Positions 26,038 to 34,443 are shown, counted from the first letter of the stretch. The stretch is 43,983 nt of DNA from Prevotella sp. (GCA_017417465.1 JAFPZD010000208.1:1-43983), one strand, 5' to 3'. Numbers and translations are program-made. The notes: generated by a model from the sequence alone, not told the origin.

Positions 26038-27870
26038 CTACATCCTCTCTGGCACCTCGATGCCCAGCAGGCTCATGCCACTGCGGATAATCTTTGCCAC
26101 ATTGCTGGCCAGCACTAGACGGACGGCACGCTTCTGCTCATCGGGCTCGTTCAGGATGCTGTAGTCGTGATAGAACTGATTGAACACCTTTGTCAGCTCG
26201 TAGCAGTAGTTGGCAATGCCGCTGGGCGAATAGTCCTTGCCTGCCTGCTCAACGGCGGCGGGAAATTCACTCATCTTCTGGATAAGCTCAATCTCCTTAG
26301 CCTCTCCCAGTCCCTCCAAGGGGAGGGAAGCCTTATTGCCACTGTCCGTATGGTTGGTATCCATACCCCCCTCCTTTCGGAGGGGGCAGGGGGAGGCCTT
26401 TCTCAGAATACTCCGTATGCGGGCATACGTGTACTGGATGAACGGACCCGTGTTGCCGTTGAAGTCGATGCTTTCCTCAGGGTTGAAGAGCATGTTCTTG
26501 CGGGCATCGACCTTCAGGATGAAGTATTTCAGGGCACCCATGCCCACGATGCGGGCAATCTCGCGGCGCTCCTCCTCGGTCATGTCGTCAAACTTGCCCA
26601 GCTCCATCGAGGTCTGATAGGCATCGTCCACCATCAGCTGCATCAGGTCGTCGGCATCGACGACAGTGCCCTCGCGGCTCTTCATCTTGCCGTTAGGCAG
26701 TTCCACCATGCCATAGCTGAAGTGGGTCAGGTCCTTGCCCCACTTAAAGCCCAGCCGGTCGAGCAGCAGGGCGAGCACCTGGAAATGGTAGTTCTGCTCG
26801 TTGCCCACGACGTAGATCATCTTGTCTATCGGGTAGTCCTCATAACGCATCTCAGCCGTGCCGATGTCCTGCGTCATGTACACGCTGGTGCCGTCGGAGC
26901 GCAGCAGCAGCTTTTGGTCGAGACCGGCGTCGGTCAGGTCGGCCCACACGCTATTGTCGTCCTTGCGGAAGAAGAGTCCTTTCGCCAGACCCTCTTCCAC
27001 CTTTTTCTTGCCGCGCAGGTAGGTCTGGCTCTCGTAGTAGATTTTGTCGAAGCCGACGCCCATCTTGCGGTAGGTCTCATCGAAGCCGGCGTACACCCAG
27101 TTGTTCATTGTCTCCCACAGCTGGCGCACCTCCTTGTCGCCCTGCTCCCATTTGACGAGCATGTCGTGGGCCTCCTTGATGAGTGGTGCCTCCTGCTTGG
27201 CACGCTCCTCGTCAAGGCCCTGTGCCACGAGCTCTTTCACCTGCTCGCGGTAGTGCTTGTCGAAGAGTACGTAGTAGTCGCCAATGAGGTGGTCGCCCTT
27301 CTTGCCAGAGCTCTCGGGCGTCTCGCCGTTGCCCCACTTCTGCCAGGCCAGCATCGACTTGCAGATGTGTATGCCGCGGTCGTTCACGATGTTGGTCTTT
27401 ACCACGCGGTTGCCGTTGGCCTCCATAATCTTAGCCAGCGACCAGCCCAGCAGGTTGTTCCTCACGTGGCCCAGATGGAGCGGCTTGTTGGTGTTGGGGC
27501 TAGAGTACTCAATCATCACCAGCGGAGAAGCCTCGTTGGCAGTCTTTACGCCGAAGTGCTCGTCCTGGTCGATGGCTTCGAGTAGCTTGAGCCAGGCACC
27601 TTGGCCCACGCTGAGGTTCAGGAAGCCCTTCACCACGTTGAACTTATCCACGGCCTCACAGTGCTCCTGCAAGTACTGGCCTATCTCCTGGGCAGTCTGC
27701 TCAGGACTCTTCTTAGCAGCCTTGACAAAAGGGAAAACCACGAGGGTCAGGTTGCCCTCAAACTCGCTGCGCGTCTTCTGTAGCTGCAGCATCTTCTCGC
27801 TGGCCTCCATGCCGTAGAGTGCTTTCACGGCCTCGCCGGCGGCCTGGCTAATCATTGTCTCAATATTCAT
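26038..27870 (-). CDS. argS: Arginyl-tRNA synthetase
   Basis: This 610-residue class I synthetase charges tRNA-Arg. It shows the N-terminal additional domain (from MNIETMISQAAGEAVKALYG), the HIGH-type motif PLHLGHVRNNLLG, a KMSK-like GKMKSREGT, and the C-terminal anticodon-binding helices ending SLLGIEVPERM. I choose the ATG at 27868-27870; the upstream frame runs through a leader repeat. At residues about 489-525, before EIELIQKMSEFP, there is an extra segment (CPLRKEGGMDT, NKASLPLEGLGEA) encoded by two palindromic repeats. The essential function of ArgS implies the insert is tolerated. The promoter at 27968 gives a leader of about 95 bases. Confidence 0.94.
   Translation of the reverse strand: MNIETMISQAAGEAVKALYGMEASEKMLQLQKTRSEFEGNLTLVVFPFVKAAKKSPEQTAQEIGQYLQEHCEAVDKFNVVKGFLNLSVGQGAWLKLLEAIDQDEHFGVKTANEASPLVMIEYSSPNTNKPLHLGHVRNNLLGWSLAKIMEANGNRVVKTNIVNDRGIHICKSMLAWQKWGNGETPESSGKKGDHLIGDYYVLFDKHYREQVKELVAQGLDEERAKQEAPLIKEAHDMLVKWEQGDKEVRQLWETMNNWVYAGFDETYRKMGVGFDKIYYESQTYLRGKKKVEEGLAKGLFFRKDDNSVWADLTDAGLDQKLLLRSDGTSVYMTQDIGTAEMRYEDYPIDKMIYVVGNEQNYHFQVLALLLDRLGFKWGKDLTHFSYGMVELPNGKMKSREGTVVDADDLMQLMVDDAYQTSMELGKFDDMTEEERREIARIVGMGALKYFILKVDARKNMLFNPEESIDFNGNTGPFIQYTYARIRSILRKASPCPLRKEGGMDTNHTDSGNKASLPLEGLGEAKEIELIQKMSEFPAAVEQAGKDYSPSGIANYCYELTKVFNQFYHDYSILNEPDEQKRAVRLVLASNVAKIIRSGMSLLGIEVPERM
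26298..26405. repeat. Two palindromic repeats inserted in frame in argS
   Basis: CCCTCCAAGGGGAGGG (26312-26327) and CCCCCTCCTTTCGGAGGGGG (26367-26386) are both self-complementary stems with flanking AGCCT/AGGCC words. They are related to the intergenic G/C palindromes of the window. The argS frame continues through both. Confidence 0.88.
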
Positions 27871-27884
27871 GTCAGTATTTTCTT

Positions 27885-27962
27885 TCGGGCTGGCACAAGG
27901 CCGGCCTCGACTTTTTACTTTCTCCTCCCCTTCGGGGACGTCGGGTGGGGTTCCTCCCTTCA
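27885..27962. repeat. Palindromic and GGGCTGGCACA repeats in the argS leader
   Basis: GGGCTGGCACAAGGCCGGCC begins at 27888. CTCCCCTTCGGGGACG and CCTCCCTTCAAGGG follow, all between the promoter and the start codon. They could fold into two hairpins in the argS 5' leader. Confidence 0.65.
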
Positions 27963-27967
27963 AGGGT

Positions 27968-27975
27968 GCAAAGGT
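27968..27975 (-). promoter_or_regulatory. -7 box (TACCTTTG) for argS
   Basis: TACCTTTG on the minus strand, with start about 98 bases downstream. The -33 element is not clear. Confidence 0.6.
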
Positions 27976-28040
27976 ACGGCTTTTTTCTGACATTCATTTC
28001 ATTTTTAATGAAAAAAGCGGGCTGTTTGCGAAAAAAGTTG

Positions 28041-28048
28041 TAACTTTG
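28041..28048 (+). promoter_or_regulatory. -7 box (TAACTTTG) for murI
   Basis: TAACTTTG lies 27 bases before the ATG at 28076. The promoter is back-to-back with that of argS. No TTTG is placed exactly 19-20 bases upstream. Confidence 0.6.
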
Positions 28049-28075
28049 CACCTGAGAAACCGAACAGCACAGCGT

Positions 28076-28930
28076 ATGGAACGATCAGAAAACGGGCAAC
28101 AGACGCCATCGGCGACAGCACCCATCGGTATTTTCGACAGCGGCTACGGCGGGCTTACCATCCTGCATGCCATCCGCCAGTTGCTGCCTGAGTACGACTA
28201 TCTGTACTTGGGCGACAATGCCCGTGCCCCCTACGGCCCACGCTCTTTCGACGTTGTCTATGAGTTTACGCGGCAGGCCGTCGAAGCACTGTTCCGACAG
28301 GGGTGTCAATTGGTCATCCTTGGTTGTAACACGGCCTCGGCAAAGGCACTGCGCACCATTCAGCAGGTCGACCTGCCACGATGGGATGCACAGCGCCGGG
28401 TGCTCGGCGTCATCCGTCCTACGGCCGAAGTTATCGGCACGCTTACGACGTCGCGCCATGTGGGCATCCTGGCCACCGAGGGCACCATCCGCAGCCAGAG
28501 CTACAATCTTGAAATCTGCAAGCTCCACCCCGACATCGTGGTGTCGGGCGTGGCTTGTCCGCTGTGGGTGCCTATCGTCGAGAACAATGTCTGCGATACA
28601 CCTGGCGCCGACTATTTCGTGAAGCGTGACATCGACCGTCTGTTCAGCCTCGATCCGCTCATCGATGCCGTCATTCTGGGTTGCACTCACTATCCCCTGC
28701 TCATGCCCGCCATCTGCAGGCATCTGCCACCCCACGTGCGCCCCGTGCCGCAGGGCCGGTATGTCGCCGAAAGCCTCTCCAGCTATCTCATTCGCCATTC
28801 CGACCTCAGTGCCCGCTGCTCACGTGGAGGCACTGTGCGCTACCTCACCACCGAGAACATCCAGAGCTTCCGTGAGCACGCCCAGCTCTTCCTCAACCAG
28901 GAAGTCAGCGTGGAGAGCATCACGCTGTAG
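28076..28930 (+). CDS. murI: Glutamate racemase
   Basis: This 284-residue cytoplasmic enzyme makes D-glutamate for peptidoglycan. The two catalytic cysteines are in GCNTASAKAL and GCTHYPLL. The N-terminus has the family start PIGIFDSGYGGLTI, and YLGDNARAPYG supplies active-site residues. The ATG at 28076 follows the promoter and gives a short N-terminal extension (MERSENGQQTPSATA) before the fold. It is followed 41 bases later by tsaE on the same strand. Confidence 0.96.
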   Translation: MERSENGQQTPSATAPIGIFDSGYGGLTILHAIRQLLPEYDYLYLGDNARAPYGPRSFDVVYEFTRQAVEALFRQGCQLVILGCNTASAKALRTIQQVDLPRWDAQRRVLGVIRPTAEVIGTLTTSRHVGILATEGTIRSQSYNLEICKLHPDIVVSGVACPLWVPIVENNVCDTPGADYFVKRDIDRLFSLDPLIDAVILGCTHYPLLMPAICRHLPPHVRPVPQGRYVAESLSSYLIRHSDLSARCSRGGTVRYLTTENIQSFREHAQLFLNQEVSVESITL

Positions 28931-28971
28931 TCTTTTTTTTAACATGTTGTTGAAGCTAAGTTTAATAACCT

Positions 28972-29427
28972 ATGGAAATAACCATTCAGATTATAGACAG
29001 TATCCGCGAGGCGGCCCGTACGTTTGTTAGCAATATGGGTGACAGCCGCGTATTCGCCTTCTACGGTAAGATGGGCGCCGGCAAGACCACGTTCATCAAG
29101 GCTATCTGCGAAGAGCTGGGTGTCGACGACGTCATCACCTCGCCCACCTTCGCCATTGTCAACGAGTACAGCCTTCCCCCTGTCTCTTCCGGAGGGGAAG
29201 ACGCCTCCTCCCTTTTTGCAAGATCGGGAGGGTCCCTCTTCCACTTCGATTTCTACCGCATCAAGCGCCTTGAGGAGGTCTACGACATGGGCTACGAGGA
29301 CTACTTCTACAGTGGCGACCTCTGCTTCATCGAGTGGCCCGAGCTCATCGACGAGCTGCTGCCCGACGATGCCGTGCGCGTCACCATCACAGAGAACAGC
29401 GACGGTAGCCGCACCGTTAACTTCTAA
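28972..29427 (+). CDS. tsaE: tRNA threonylcarbamoyladenosine biosynthesis ATPase TsaE
   Basis: This 151-residue ATPase works with TsaB and TsaD to form t6A on ANN-decoding tRNAs. Visible motifs: Walker A GKMGAGKTTF (about 35-44), SPTFAIVNEY, HFDFYRI and the C-terminal FIEWPE. Between NEY and HFDFYRI most family members have only about 7-9 residues. Here about 22 are present (SLPPVSSGGEDASSLF, ARSGGS), encoded by a palindromic G/C-rich repeat at 29168-29243. The insert falls in a known variable loop, so activity is plausible. It is probably cotranscribed with murI. Confidence 0.93.
   Translation: MEITIQIIDSIREAARTFVSNMGDSRVFAFYGKMGAGKTTFIKAICEELGVDDVITSPTFAIVNEYSLPPVSSGGEDASSLFARSGGSLFHFDFYRIKRLEEVYDMGYEDYFYSGDLCFIEWPELIDELLPDDAVRVTITENSDGSRTVNF
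29168..29243. repeat. Palindromic repeat inside tsaE (in frame)
   Basis: CTTCCCCCTGTCTCTTCCGG followed by AGGGGAAG, and CCTCCTCCC with GGGAGGG further on, give two nested stem-like pairs. The composition and words resemble the other G/C palindromes of the window. Frame is preserved. Confidence 0.7.
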
Positions 29428-29500
29428 ACTCCTAACTCCTAACTCCTAACTCCCAAACTCCTAACTACCAACTCCTAACTCCTAATTCCTAACTCCCCAC
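29428..29500. repeat. CTCCTAA heptamer tract
   Basis: Tandem, slightly degenerate CTCCTAA units run from directly after the tsaE stop to near the next start codon. It is the complement type of the GGAGTTA tracts at 18057 and 6888. No terminator is evident between tsaE and the next gene. Confidence 0.85.
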
Positions 29501-29522
29501 CTCCTTTACCTCCTTTACTCCC

Positions 29523-32018
29523 ATGAAAAGACTTCTCCTGCTGATAGCCTGCCTGCCACTCTGCTTGGCCGCCTCGGCCGCCTCGGCCACCTTCGTCGGC
29601 GAGGAGGCCATGAAGGCCGACCTGCTGCAGATGCTGGCCCGCTTCACCACCTATATGAAGGCCGACTTCCAGCCCTGTGTGGCACCCAACAGCATCGGCG
29701 AGGCCTGTGGCTGCTTCCGTGGTGAGAACACGATGGGTGCCGACGAGCGGGGCGTGCGTCCCAATGCCGACCTCTCGATGATTTGTGCCTTCCTCGTCAA
29801 GTATGGCAAGGGGCAGGTTGAACTGCCTGCAGGCGTCACCTGGGCCGACCTGGAGCAGATGGCCATGCAGAGCCTGGTCTTTGCCTACTCCACCCACAAG
29901 GCCAACCGCCTGAAGGTGTGTGCCGGCAATCGCTACTGGGGCAGCGTCTCCGTGGCCGACCATGTGTGGGAGAGCTCGCTATGGGCCATGTCGGTGGCCT
30001 ACGCCGCTTTCTTCCAGTGGCATCGGCTGACTGACGATCAGCGTGGCTATGTCTACCAGTTGCTCAAGGCCGAGTGCAACTACGAGCTGGAGCGCGACAT
30101 CCCCACGGCTTTTCGTGGCGACACCAAGGCTGAGGAGAACGGCTGGGAGGCCGACGTGCTGGCTGCCACCCTCGGCCTGTTCCCCGACGACGTGCTGGCT
30201 CCACAGTGGTTCCAGCGTCTGCGGGCGTTTGCCGTCAACAGCTACTCCCATCCTGCCGATAGTGCCGACACGACCGTCATCGACCCCGCCTACGACCTGA
30301 CGACCGTCGCCGACCTCTACCGTGGTCCGAACCTCTACGACGACTATACGCTGCAGAACCACAACTACTTCCACACCAGCTACCAGAATGTCGTCGTTCA
30401 GGAGCTCGGCGAGGCCGCCTTGGCTCTGAAGCTCTTCCAGCAGGAGCTCCACGGCAGTGAGCGCTGGCATACCAATGCCTTGATGCACAACAACCAGCGC
30501 GTCATGAGCGACGTGCTCTACCACTTGGCACTGGCCGATGGCGAGTTGGCCATGCCCAACGGCAACGACTGGAGCCTCTTCCTCTACGACCAGATCACCA
30601 GCTACTCTACCGCCGCCTGCTTCCTGCGCGACCCTCATGCCCTGATGCTCGAGAACCGGGCCTACAACATGATCAAGGCGCGTCAGACCACCACGCCCGA
30701 CGGCTCGTGGCTGCTGCGTCCCGACGTCGGTGCCCGTCGCATGGGCGTTGAGGCCCACCGTGTCATGATGACGTGGCTCATGCACGAGGCACTTCCCACC
30801 GCATCGCTGACGCCCACGTCGTGGGACGACTTCAACCGCCAATACGGAGCGGCCAAGGTCTTTGACTCGCAGAACATCGTCCGTGCATCCACCGACCACC
30901 GCTTCGTCTGCTTCTCGTGGAGCGAGGGTCTGCGGAGCTATACTGGTTATATCGCCGACCATACGCTCGCGGTCAGCAACCTCATCGTCCCCTTCCGTGC
31001 CAACAACACCGGCAACTTCCTTGGGTGGTACGACCTGCAGGGGCGCCGCACCAATGCCGTGCCCGTGGTCAGCGGCCACTATGCCCTTGACGGCAACAGC
31101 TACGTCATGAATGGTGAGCTGCTGACTAACGACAGCGCCCTCGACCAGCGGTTCGCTATCTATGCCACCCCTGGCAATGCCGTTCTTTATATAAATAATG
31201 TACGCGCGAAAACCGACTGCACCATCAACCGTGAGCGTGGCGCCCTGACGGCTATCAGTGTCGACCCCTTTACGAAGACCAGTCGCACCCTCTACACCTC
31301 TGGCCACCGTGCCGACACCCTCGACGGCACCCACCTCACGCCTCTGCATGGCGCATGGGTGAACATCGACAACGCGTTGGGCATCGTCAGCTCGAAAGGT
31401 CAGATGGCTTTTGGCGACCGGGCCAACAACAACTCTATCCTCACCGCTAAACTCTACGCCCTTTACAACGACCAGCCGCGTAGCGTCCTTCGTGGTGACC
31501 TTGTCGACTGCAGCCACGCCGTCTGGTACACCCACGTCACCGCGGCTGAGACACAGCGCCTGAGCCAAGGGCTACAGGTCGCCACCGCCACCGACGGCTG
31601 GCATGCCATCATCGCCGTCGACCCCGATTCGGTGGCCTACCTGCTGCTTTCCAATTTCGAAGGGCCGCAGCAGTGTACGCTCACCGCCGCTGCCACCCAT
31701 CGCGGAAGCCCCGTCTTCAGCGTGCCCACCAGCATCACTCCCCAAGGAGCCACGGCCCATTTCACGGCCGACCAGAACCGTGCCGTCACCAACGTTGTCC
31801 GCTTTTTCGTCACGGGCAGCAATGTCGAGGCCACCCAAGCCGAGGGCGATCCCACCACCATCTTCCTGCGCAACAAGTCAAAGGGCAGAAACCGTCTGAC
31901 CGTCCGCGCCGTCGACGACGGACAGATCATCACAAAAGTCCTCACACTGAAACAGAACGCCGTAAAGGTCAGCGTCAGCGGAGGCAAGCTTTGTCTATCC
32001 CATAACTTGTCACAATGA
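29523..32018 (+). CDS. Large exported protein, possible polysaccharide lyase-like fold, not identified
   Basis: This 831-residue protein has signal peptide MKRLLLLIACLPLCLAASA. Residues 25-450 are rich in amphipathic helices and aromatic residues (VWESSLWAMSVAYAAFFQWH, YTLQNHNYFHTSYQNVVVQE, WHTNALMHNNQRVMSD, GNDWSLFLYDQITSYSTAAC), suggesting an (alpha/alpha) toroid. Residues 450-831 look like beta-sandwich strands (CFSWSEGLRSYTGYI, GHYALDGNSYVMNGELLT, VAYLLLSNFEG). This order, toroid then beta-sandwich, with Asn/His/Tyr clusters, is that of PL8-like or heparinase-like lyases, but I do not recognise diagnostic catalytic motifs and leave it unassigned. No lipobox or sorting tail is seen. The C-terminal part is codon-regular, and no frameshift is evident. 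Confidence 0.75.
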   Translation: MKRLLLLIACLPLCLAASAASATFVGEEAMKADLLQMLARFTTYMKADFQPCVAPNSIGEACGCFRGENTMGADERGVRPNADLSMICAFLVKYGKGQVELPAGVTWADLEQMAMQSLVFAYSTHKANRLKVCAGNRYWGSVSVADHVWESSLWAMSVAYAAFFQWHRLTDDQRGYVYQLLKAECNYELERDIPTAFRGDTKAEENGWEADVLAATLGLFPDDVLAPQWFQRLRAFAVNSYSHPADSADTTVIDPAYDLTTVADLYRGPNLYDDYTLQNHNYFHTSYQNVVVQELGEAALALKLFQQELHGSERWHTNALMHNNQRVMSDVLYHLALADGELAMPNGNDWSLFLYDQITSYSTAACFLRDPHALMLENRAYNMIKARQTTTPDGSWLLRPDVGARRMGVEAHRVMMTWLMHEALPTASLTPTSWDDFNRQYGAAKVFDSQNIVRASTDHRFVCFSWSEGLRSYTGYIADHTLAVSNLIVPFRANNTGNFLGWYDLQGRRTNAVPVVSGHYALDGNSYVMNGELLTNDSALDQRFAIYATPGNAVLYINNVRAKTDCTINRERGALTAISVDPFTKTSRTLYTSGHRADTLDGTHLTPLHGAWVNIDNALGIVSSKGQMAFGDRANNNSILTAKLYALYNDQPRSVLRGDLVDCSHAVWYTHVTAAETQRLSQGLQVATATDGWHAIIAVDPDSVAYLLLSNFEGPQQCTLTAAATHRGSPVFSVPTSITPQGATAHFTADQNRAVTNVVRFFVTGSNVEATQAEGDPTTIFLRNKSKGRNRLTVRAVDDGQIITKVLTLKQNAVKVSVSGGKLCLSHNLSQ

Positions 32019-32125
32019 TAAGCCCACGTCTCGGATTTAACAGCGGCAGCAAACGCTTCACTATTAGCTTTTTTTGATTACTGTGATCACTGGGACGGTT
32101 GACTTTCCCTTCGGCCGTCGAGCTA

Positions 32126-32188
32126 AACCTTCTTGCGTCCCTGCGTTAGCAAGCGAGCAGTGCTCGAGCGCTGCCAAAATTTTTTTAA
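32126..32188 (+). terminator. Possible terminator after the exported protein
   Basis: CGAGCAGTGCTCG (32153-32165), with its 5-bp stem, and the complementary surroundings AGCGC/GC precede a T-run at 32179-32186. It is about 150 bases after the stop codon. Assigned weakly. Confidence 0.35.
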
Positions 32189-32325
32189 TGAGTACGAGTT
32201 CTTTTCTGCATTCGCTGCTCCATTATTTGACTTATAGTCGAATAATGTCACGACTCAGCAGAGTGAAAACTAGTTTTCCTCTGCATTCGCTGTTCCATTA
32301 TGTGGAAGAATAATAGTTAATTGTT

Positions 32326-32382
32326 CAACCCTTCATTCTAATTGTATGTATCTATGTGTTAGAGAGATACGGTGAAGGGTTG
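32326..32382. repeat. Inverted repeat CAACCCTTCA/TGAAGGGTTG
   Basis: Exact 10-base arms at 32326-32335 and 32373-32382. A related AACCCTTCACCGG occurs at about 33229, 850 bases to the right on the same strand as the left arm. Nothing else in 32383-32718 is recognisable to me. Confidence 0.55.
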
Positions 32383-32718
32383 GTTTGGGCGCCTTGCCGT
32401 TGAGGAAAAAGGGACCTTTTGGGTGAGTTGCTGTCGGGGATCCATGATGTGAACCTCGGGATGCAAAAAGGGGAACGAAGTATTGGCACTCGATAATCGC
32501 CTGTTTCTGACACACGTAAGTCATAGGTTTACGACAAGGAAACGGCATAGTTGCGACATGAAATTACGCTAATCAGGGCAAACGTGCAATGCTTTTCGTC
32601 ACCATGAAATCATACCCAGTCTGCGGTGTTTTGTGACTCAGCGCCAGAGGCAAAACTTGCGTGACTTGGAGTCTGATATTTTTCGTGATTGTATTGTGTT
32701 GAAAGACAGGATAATGTG

Positions 32719-32808
32719 TTGCTGACGTTCGTCAGCAGATTTGCCGACCTTCGTCAGCAGATTTGCCGACCTTCGTCAGCAGATTTGCTGACCTTCGTCA
32801 GCAGATAA
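32719..32808. repeat. 22-bp tandem repeat (TTCGTCAGCAGATTTGCCGA type)
   Basis: Three full 22-base units (32728-32749, 32750-32771, 32772-32793) are flanked by partial units. Units are nearly identical. The left junction is a perfect dyad GCTGAC-GTTC-GTCAGC. Sequence is unrelated to the 13845 array, but the period is the same. Confidence 0.92.
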
Positions 32809-32819
32809 TGGAATCGCTA

Positions 32820-33180
32820 TTTGGGGCTGGCCGCCAGTGTAGGGGCAGGCCCCGTGCCAGCCCGTTGGCTCGATAGAGGCAGTGTTCGCGAGAATGACAA
32901 TGGGCACACTGGCCCTGACGGGTCATCGGGCTGGCACAAAGGCGCGGTAGGCGAGCTTGCTCGGGAATGGGCCTGCCCCTACTTGCGGCGGCATCGCCTG
33001 TCCTTTGACACTGGCCCTGACGGGCCATCGGGCTGGCACAAGGCCTGCCCCTACTTGTGGCGGCATCGCCTGTCCCTTGTCACTGGCCCTGACGGGCCAA
33101 CGGGCTGGCACGGGGCCTGCCCCTACACTAACGGCCTGCCCCTACACTAACGGCCTGCCCCTACACTGGCGGCCTGCACT
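32820..33180. repeat. Cluster of GGGCTGGCAC/GGCCTGCCCCTAC intergenic repeats
   Basis: Three direct units beginning CACTGGCCCTGACGGG (32909, 33012, 33083) each continue CATCGGGCTGGCACA or a variant, then GCCTGCCCCTAC. An inverted copy (TAGGGGCAGGCCCCGTGCCA) lies at 32840. CGGCCTGCCCCTACACTAA repeats three times at 33120-33170. It forms the core of a 1.4-kb gene-free stretch and could fold into a large hairpin. Confidence 0.88.
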
Positions 33181-33441
33181 GGCGAGACTGTTGCCTCTGT
33201 CTGTTGCAATTTGAGTCGTTTACAGGAACCCTTCACCGGAACGTGCTTGCAATGAGGCGGTTGCGGGGAATGTGAATGGTTGTAAGGTTAGTGCTTAAAG
33301 AATTAATATAGTAGCGTTGTCAGTCGGCACAAGACGCTTTTGGCGTTATGTACCTACTCTTTTGTCGCGTAGCTAAAGGCACGTTTGTGCATCCCTTTTC
33401 CCCACTTTTTGTGTTTTCTTTGAAAATTTATGGCGAAATCT

Positions 33442-33472
33442 TTTGGGCTTTCAAATATAATTCGTATCTTTG
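33442..33472 (+). promoter_or_regulatory. Promoter of the exported protein at 33549
   Basis: TTTG (33442-33445), 19-base spacer, TATCTTTG (33465-33472): an exact Bacteroidetes-type promoter. The leader is about 75 bases. Confidence 0.8.
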
Positions 33473-33548
33473 CAGCCGATAGAGATAATCAATCCGGTAG
33501 CTTCGGCGCCCGAAAAACGTAATTTTATAACCAAAAACCTATAGAAAG

Positions 33549-34319
33549 ATGAAACACCTCGTACTCACCATCGTGGCAGTCGCCACGCTCTGCACCACCC
33601 AGGTTGTGGCCCAGCAGAGAGTAAGAAACCTGTCGACGAGCACTAACAAGCTGAACGTCGAACTGTTACAGAACACTGAGCAGACGGTTCAGATGAGCCG
33701 CTACTTCTTTGCTGGCTATAACACGCTGTGCATGCCTATGGCAATGACGGCCGACCAGCTGCAGACTGCCGCTCCGGGGCTTACTGTAGAGCGCTTTGCC
33801 GGCATCCAGCAGGATGGCACCAATCTTTGCCTGCTTTTTGTCGACTGCACCAATGAGGGCATTCAGGCCGGCGTGCCTTATCTGGTCTATTCGCCCAAGG
33901 CACAGACCATGTTTGTGCGCAACACCGACGCCATGAGCATCGGCACCGAGACCTACACCGTTCGCCAGAGCGACAATGCTGGCAATACCGTGGCCTTCAG
34001 CAGTAGCTGGGAGAGCATGGCCCGCGAGGGACGCTACGGCATTCCCGCTCAGCAGAGCGTCACGCCGCTGGAGAGCATCCTTATCCGCACTGAGGCCGAC
34101 AAGACATTCTTGCCCACCCGTTGCGGCTTCGCTTGGGAGCAGCAGTCGGCCAGCGCCAGCAAGCTCCTCATCAAGCACGTCAGCGCCAATGAGGTGACGG
34201 CCATCAACAACATTGTCACCGAGCAGACTTCGAACGAGGTCTACGACCTCTCGGGACGTAAGGTGGGCGCCGCCCACAAGGGCCTCGTCATCGAGAATGG
34301 CAAGAAGGTGGCGAAGTGA
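33549..34319 (+). CDS. Exported protein with C-terminal sorting-like tail
   Basis: This 256-residue protein has signal peptide MKHLVLTIVAVATLCTTQVVA-QQ. The body is beta-rich and unassigned (RYFFAGYNTLCMPMAM, GVPYLVYSPKAQTMFVRN, IPAQQSVTPLESILIRTEAD). The C-terminus EVYDLSGRKVGAAHKGLVIE followed by NGKKVAK fits the 'vYDLsGRkv...kGlyi.nGkKv' tail of many Prevotella surface proteins, related to type IX secretion sorting tails. It stands alone between its own promoter and a strong terminator, so it is a monocistronic unit. Function unknown. Confidence 0.8.
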   Translation: MKHLVLTIVAVATLCTTQVVAQQRVRNLSTSTNKLNVELLQNTEQTVQMSRYFFAGYNTLCMPMAMTADQLQTAAPGLTVERFAGIQQDGTNLCLLFVDCTNEGIQAGVPYLVYSPKAQTMFVRNTDAMSIGTETYTVRQSDNAGNTVAFSSSWESMAREGRYGIPAQQSVTPLESILIRTEADKTFLPTRCGFAWEQQSASASKLLIKHVSANEVTAINNIVTEQTSNEVYDLSGRKVGAAHKGLVIENGKKVAK

Positions 34320-34348
34320 GAAAAGAATCGATAAGTGATAAGTGAAAA

Positions 34349-34390
34349 GTGGGCTGCGCATCGAAACGGTGCGCAGCCCACATCATTTTT
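34349..34390 (+). terminator. Intrinsic terminator of the 33549 gene
   Basis: GTGGGCTGCGCA (34349-34360) and TGCGCAGCCCAC (34370-34381) form a perfect 12-bp stem with a 9-base loop, followed by CATCATTTTT. It begins 30 bases after the stop codon. Confidence 0.85.
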
Positions 34391-34395
34391 GGGGG

Positions 34396-34443
34396 AGTAG
34401 AGGAGTAAAGGAGTAGAGGAGTGAGGAGTAGAGGAGTAAAGGA
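34396..34443. repeat. GGAGTA/GGAGTAAA purine tract
   Basis: Degenerate tandem GGAGTAGA/GGAGTAAA words, a further member of the heptamer-type tracts seen in other gaps. Confidence 0.7.

Noticed and set aside
26167-27585. Open frame of 472 codons on the plus strand
   Set aside because: It is the antisense shadow of argS, which has full synthetase motifs on the other strand. G/C-rich third positions keep the reverse frame open.
27871-27993. Longer argS start
   Set aside because: The extension is translated promoter and palindromic repeat sequence; the -7 box lies within it.
29979-31568. Open frame of 529 codons on the minus strand
   Set aside because: Shadow of the large exported protein gene. 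Its translation is Val/Gly/Ala-rich without motifs, signal or family likeness.
32798-33214. Open frames in the repeat cluster, with translations such as GLPLHWRPA
   Set aside because: The translations merely repeat the DNA repeat in different frames; no promoter or homology is visible.
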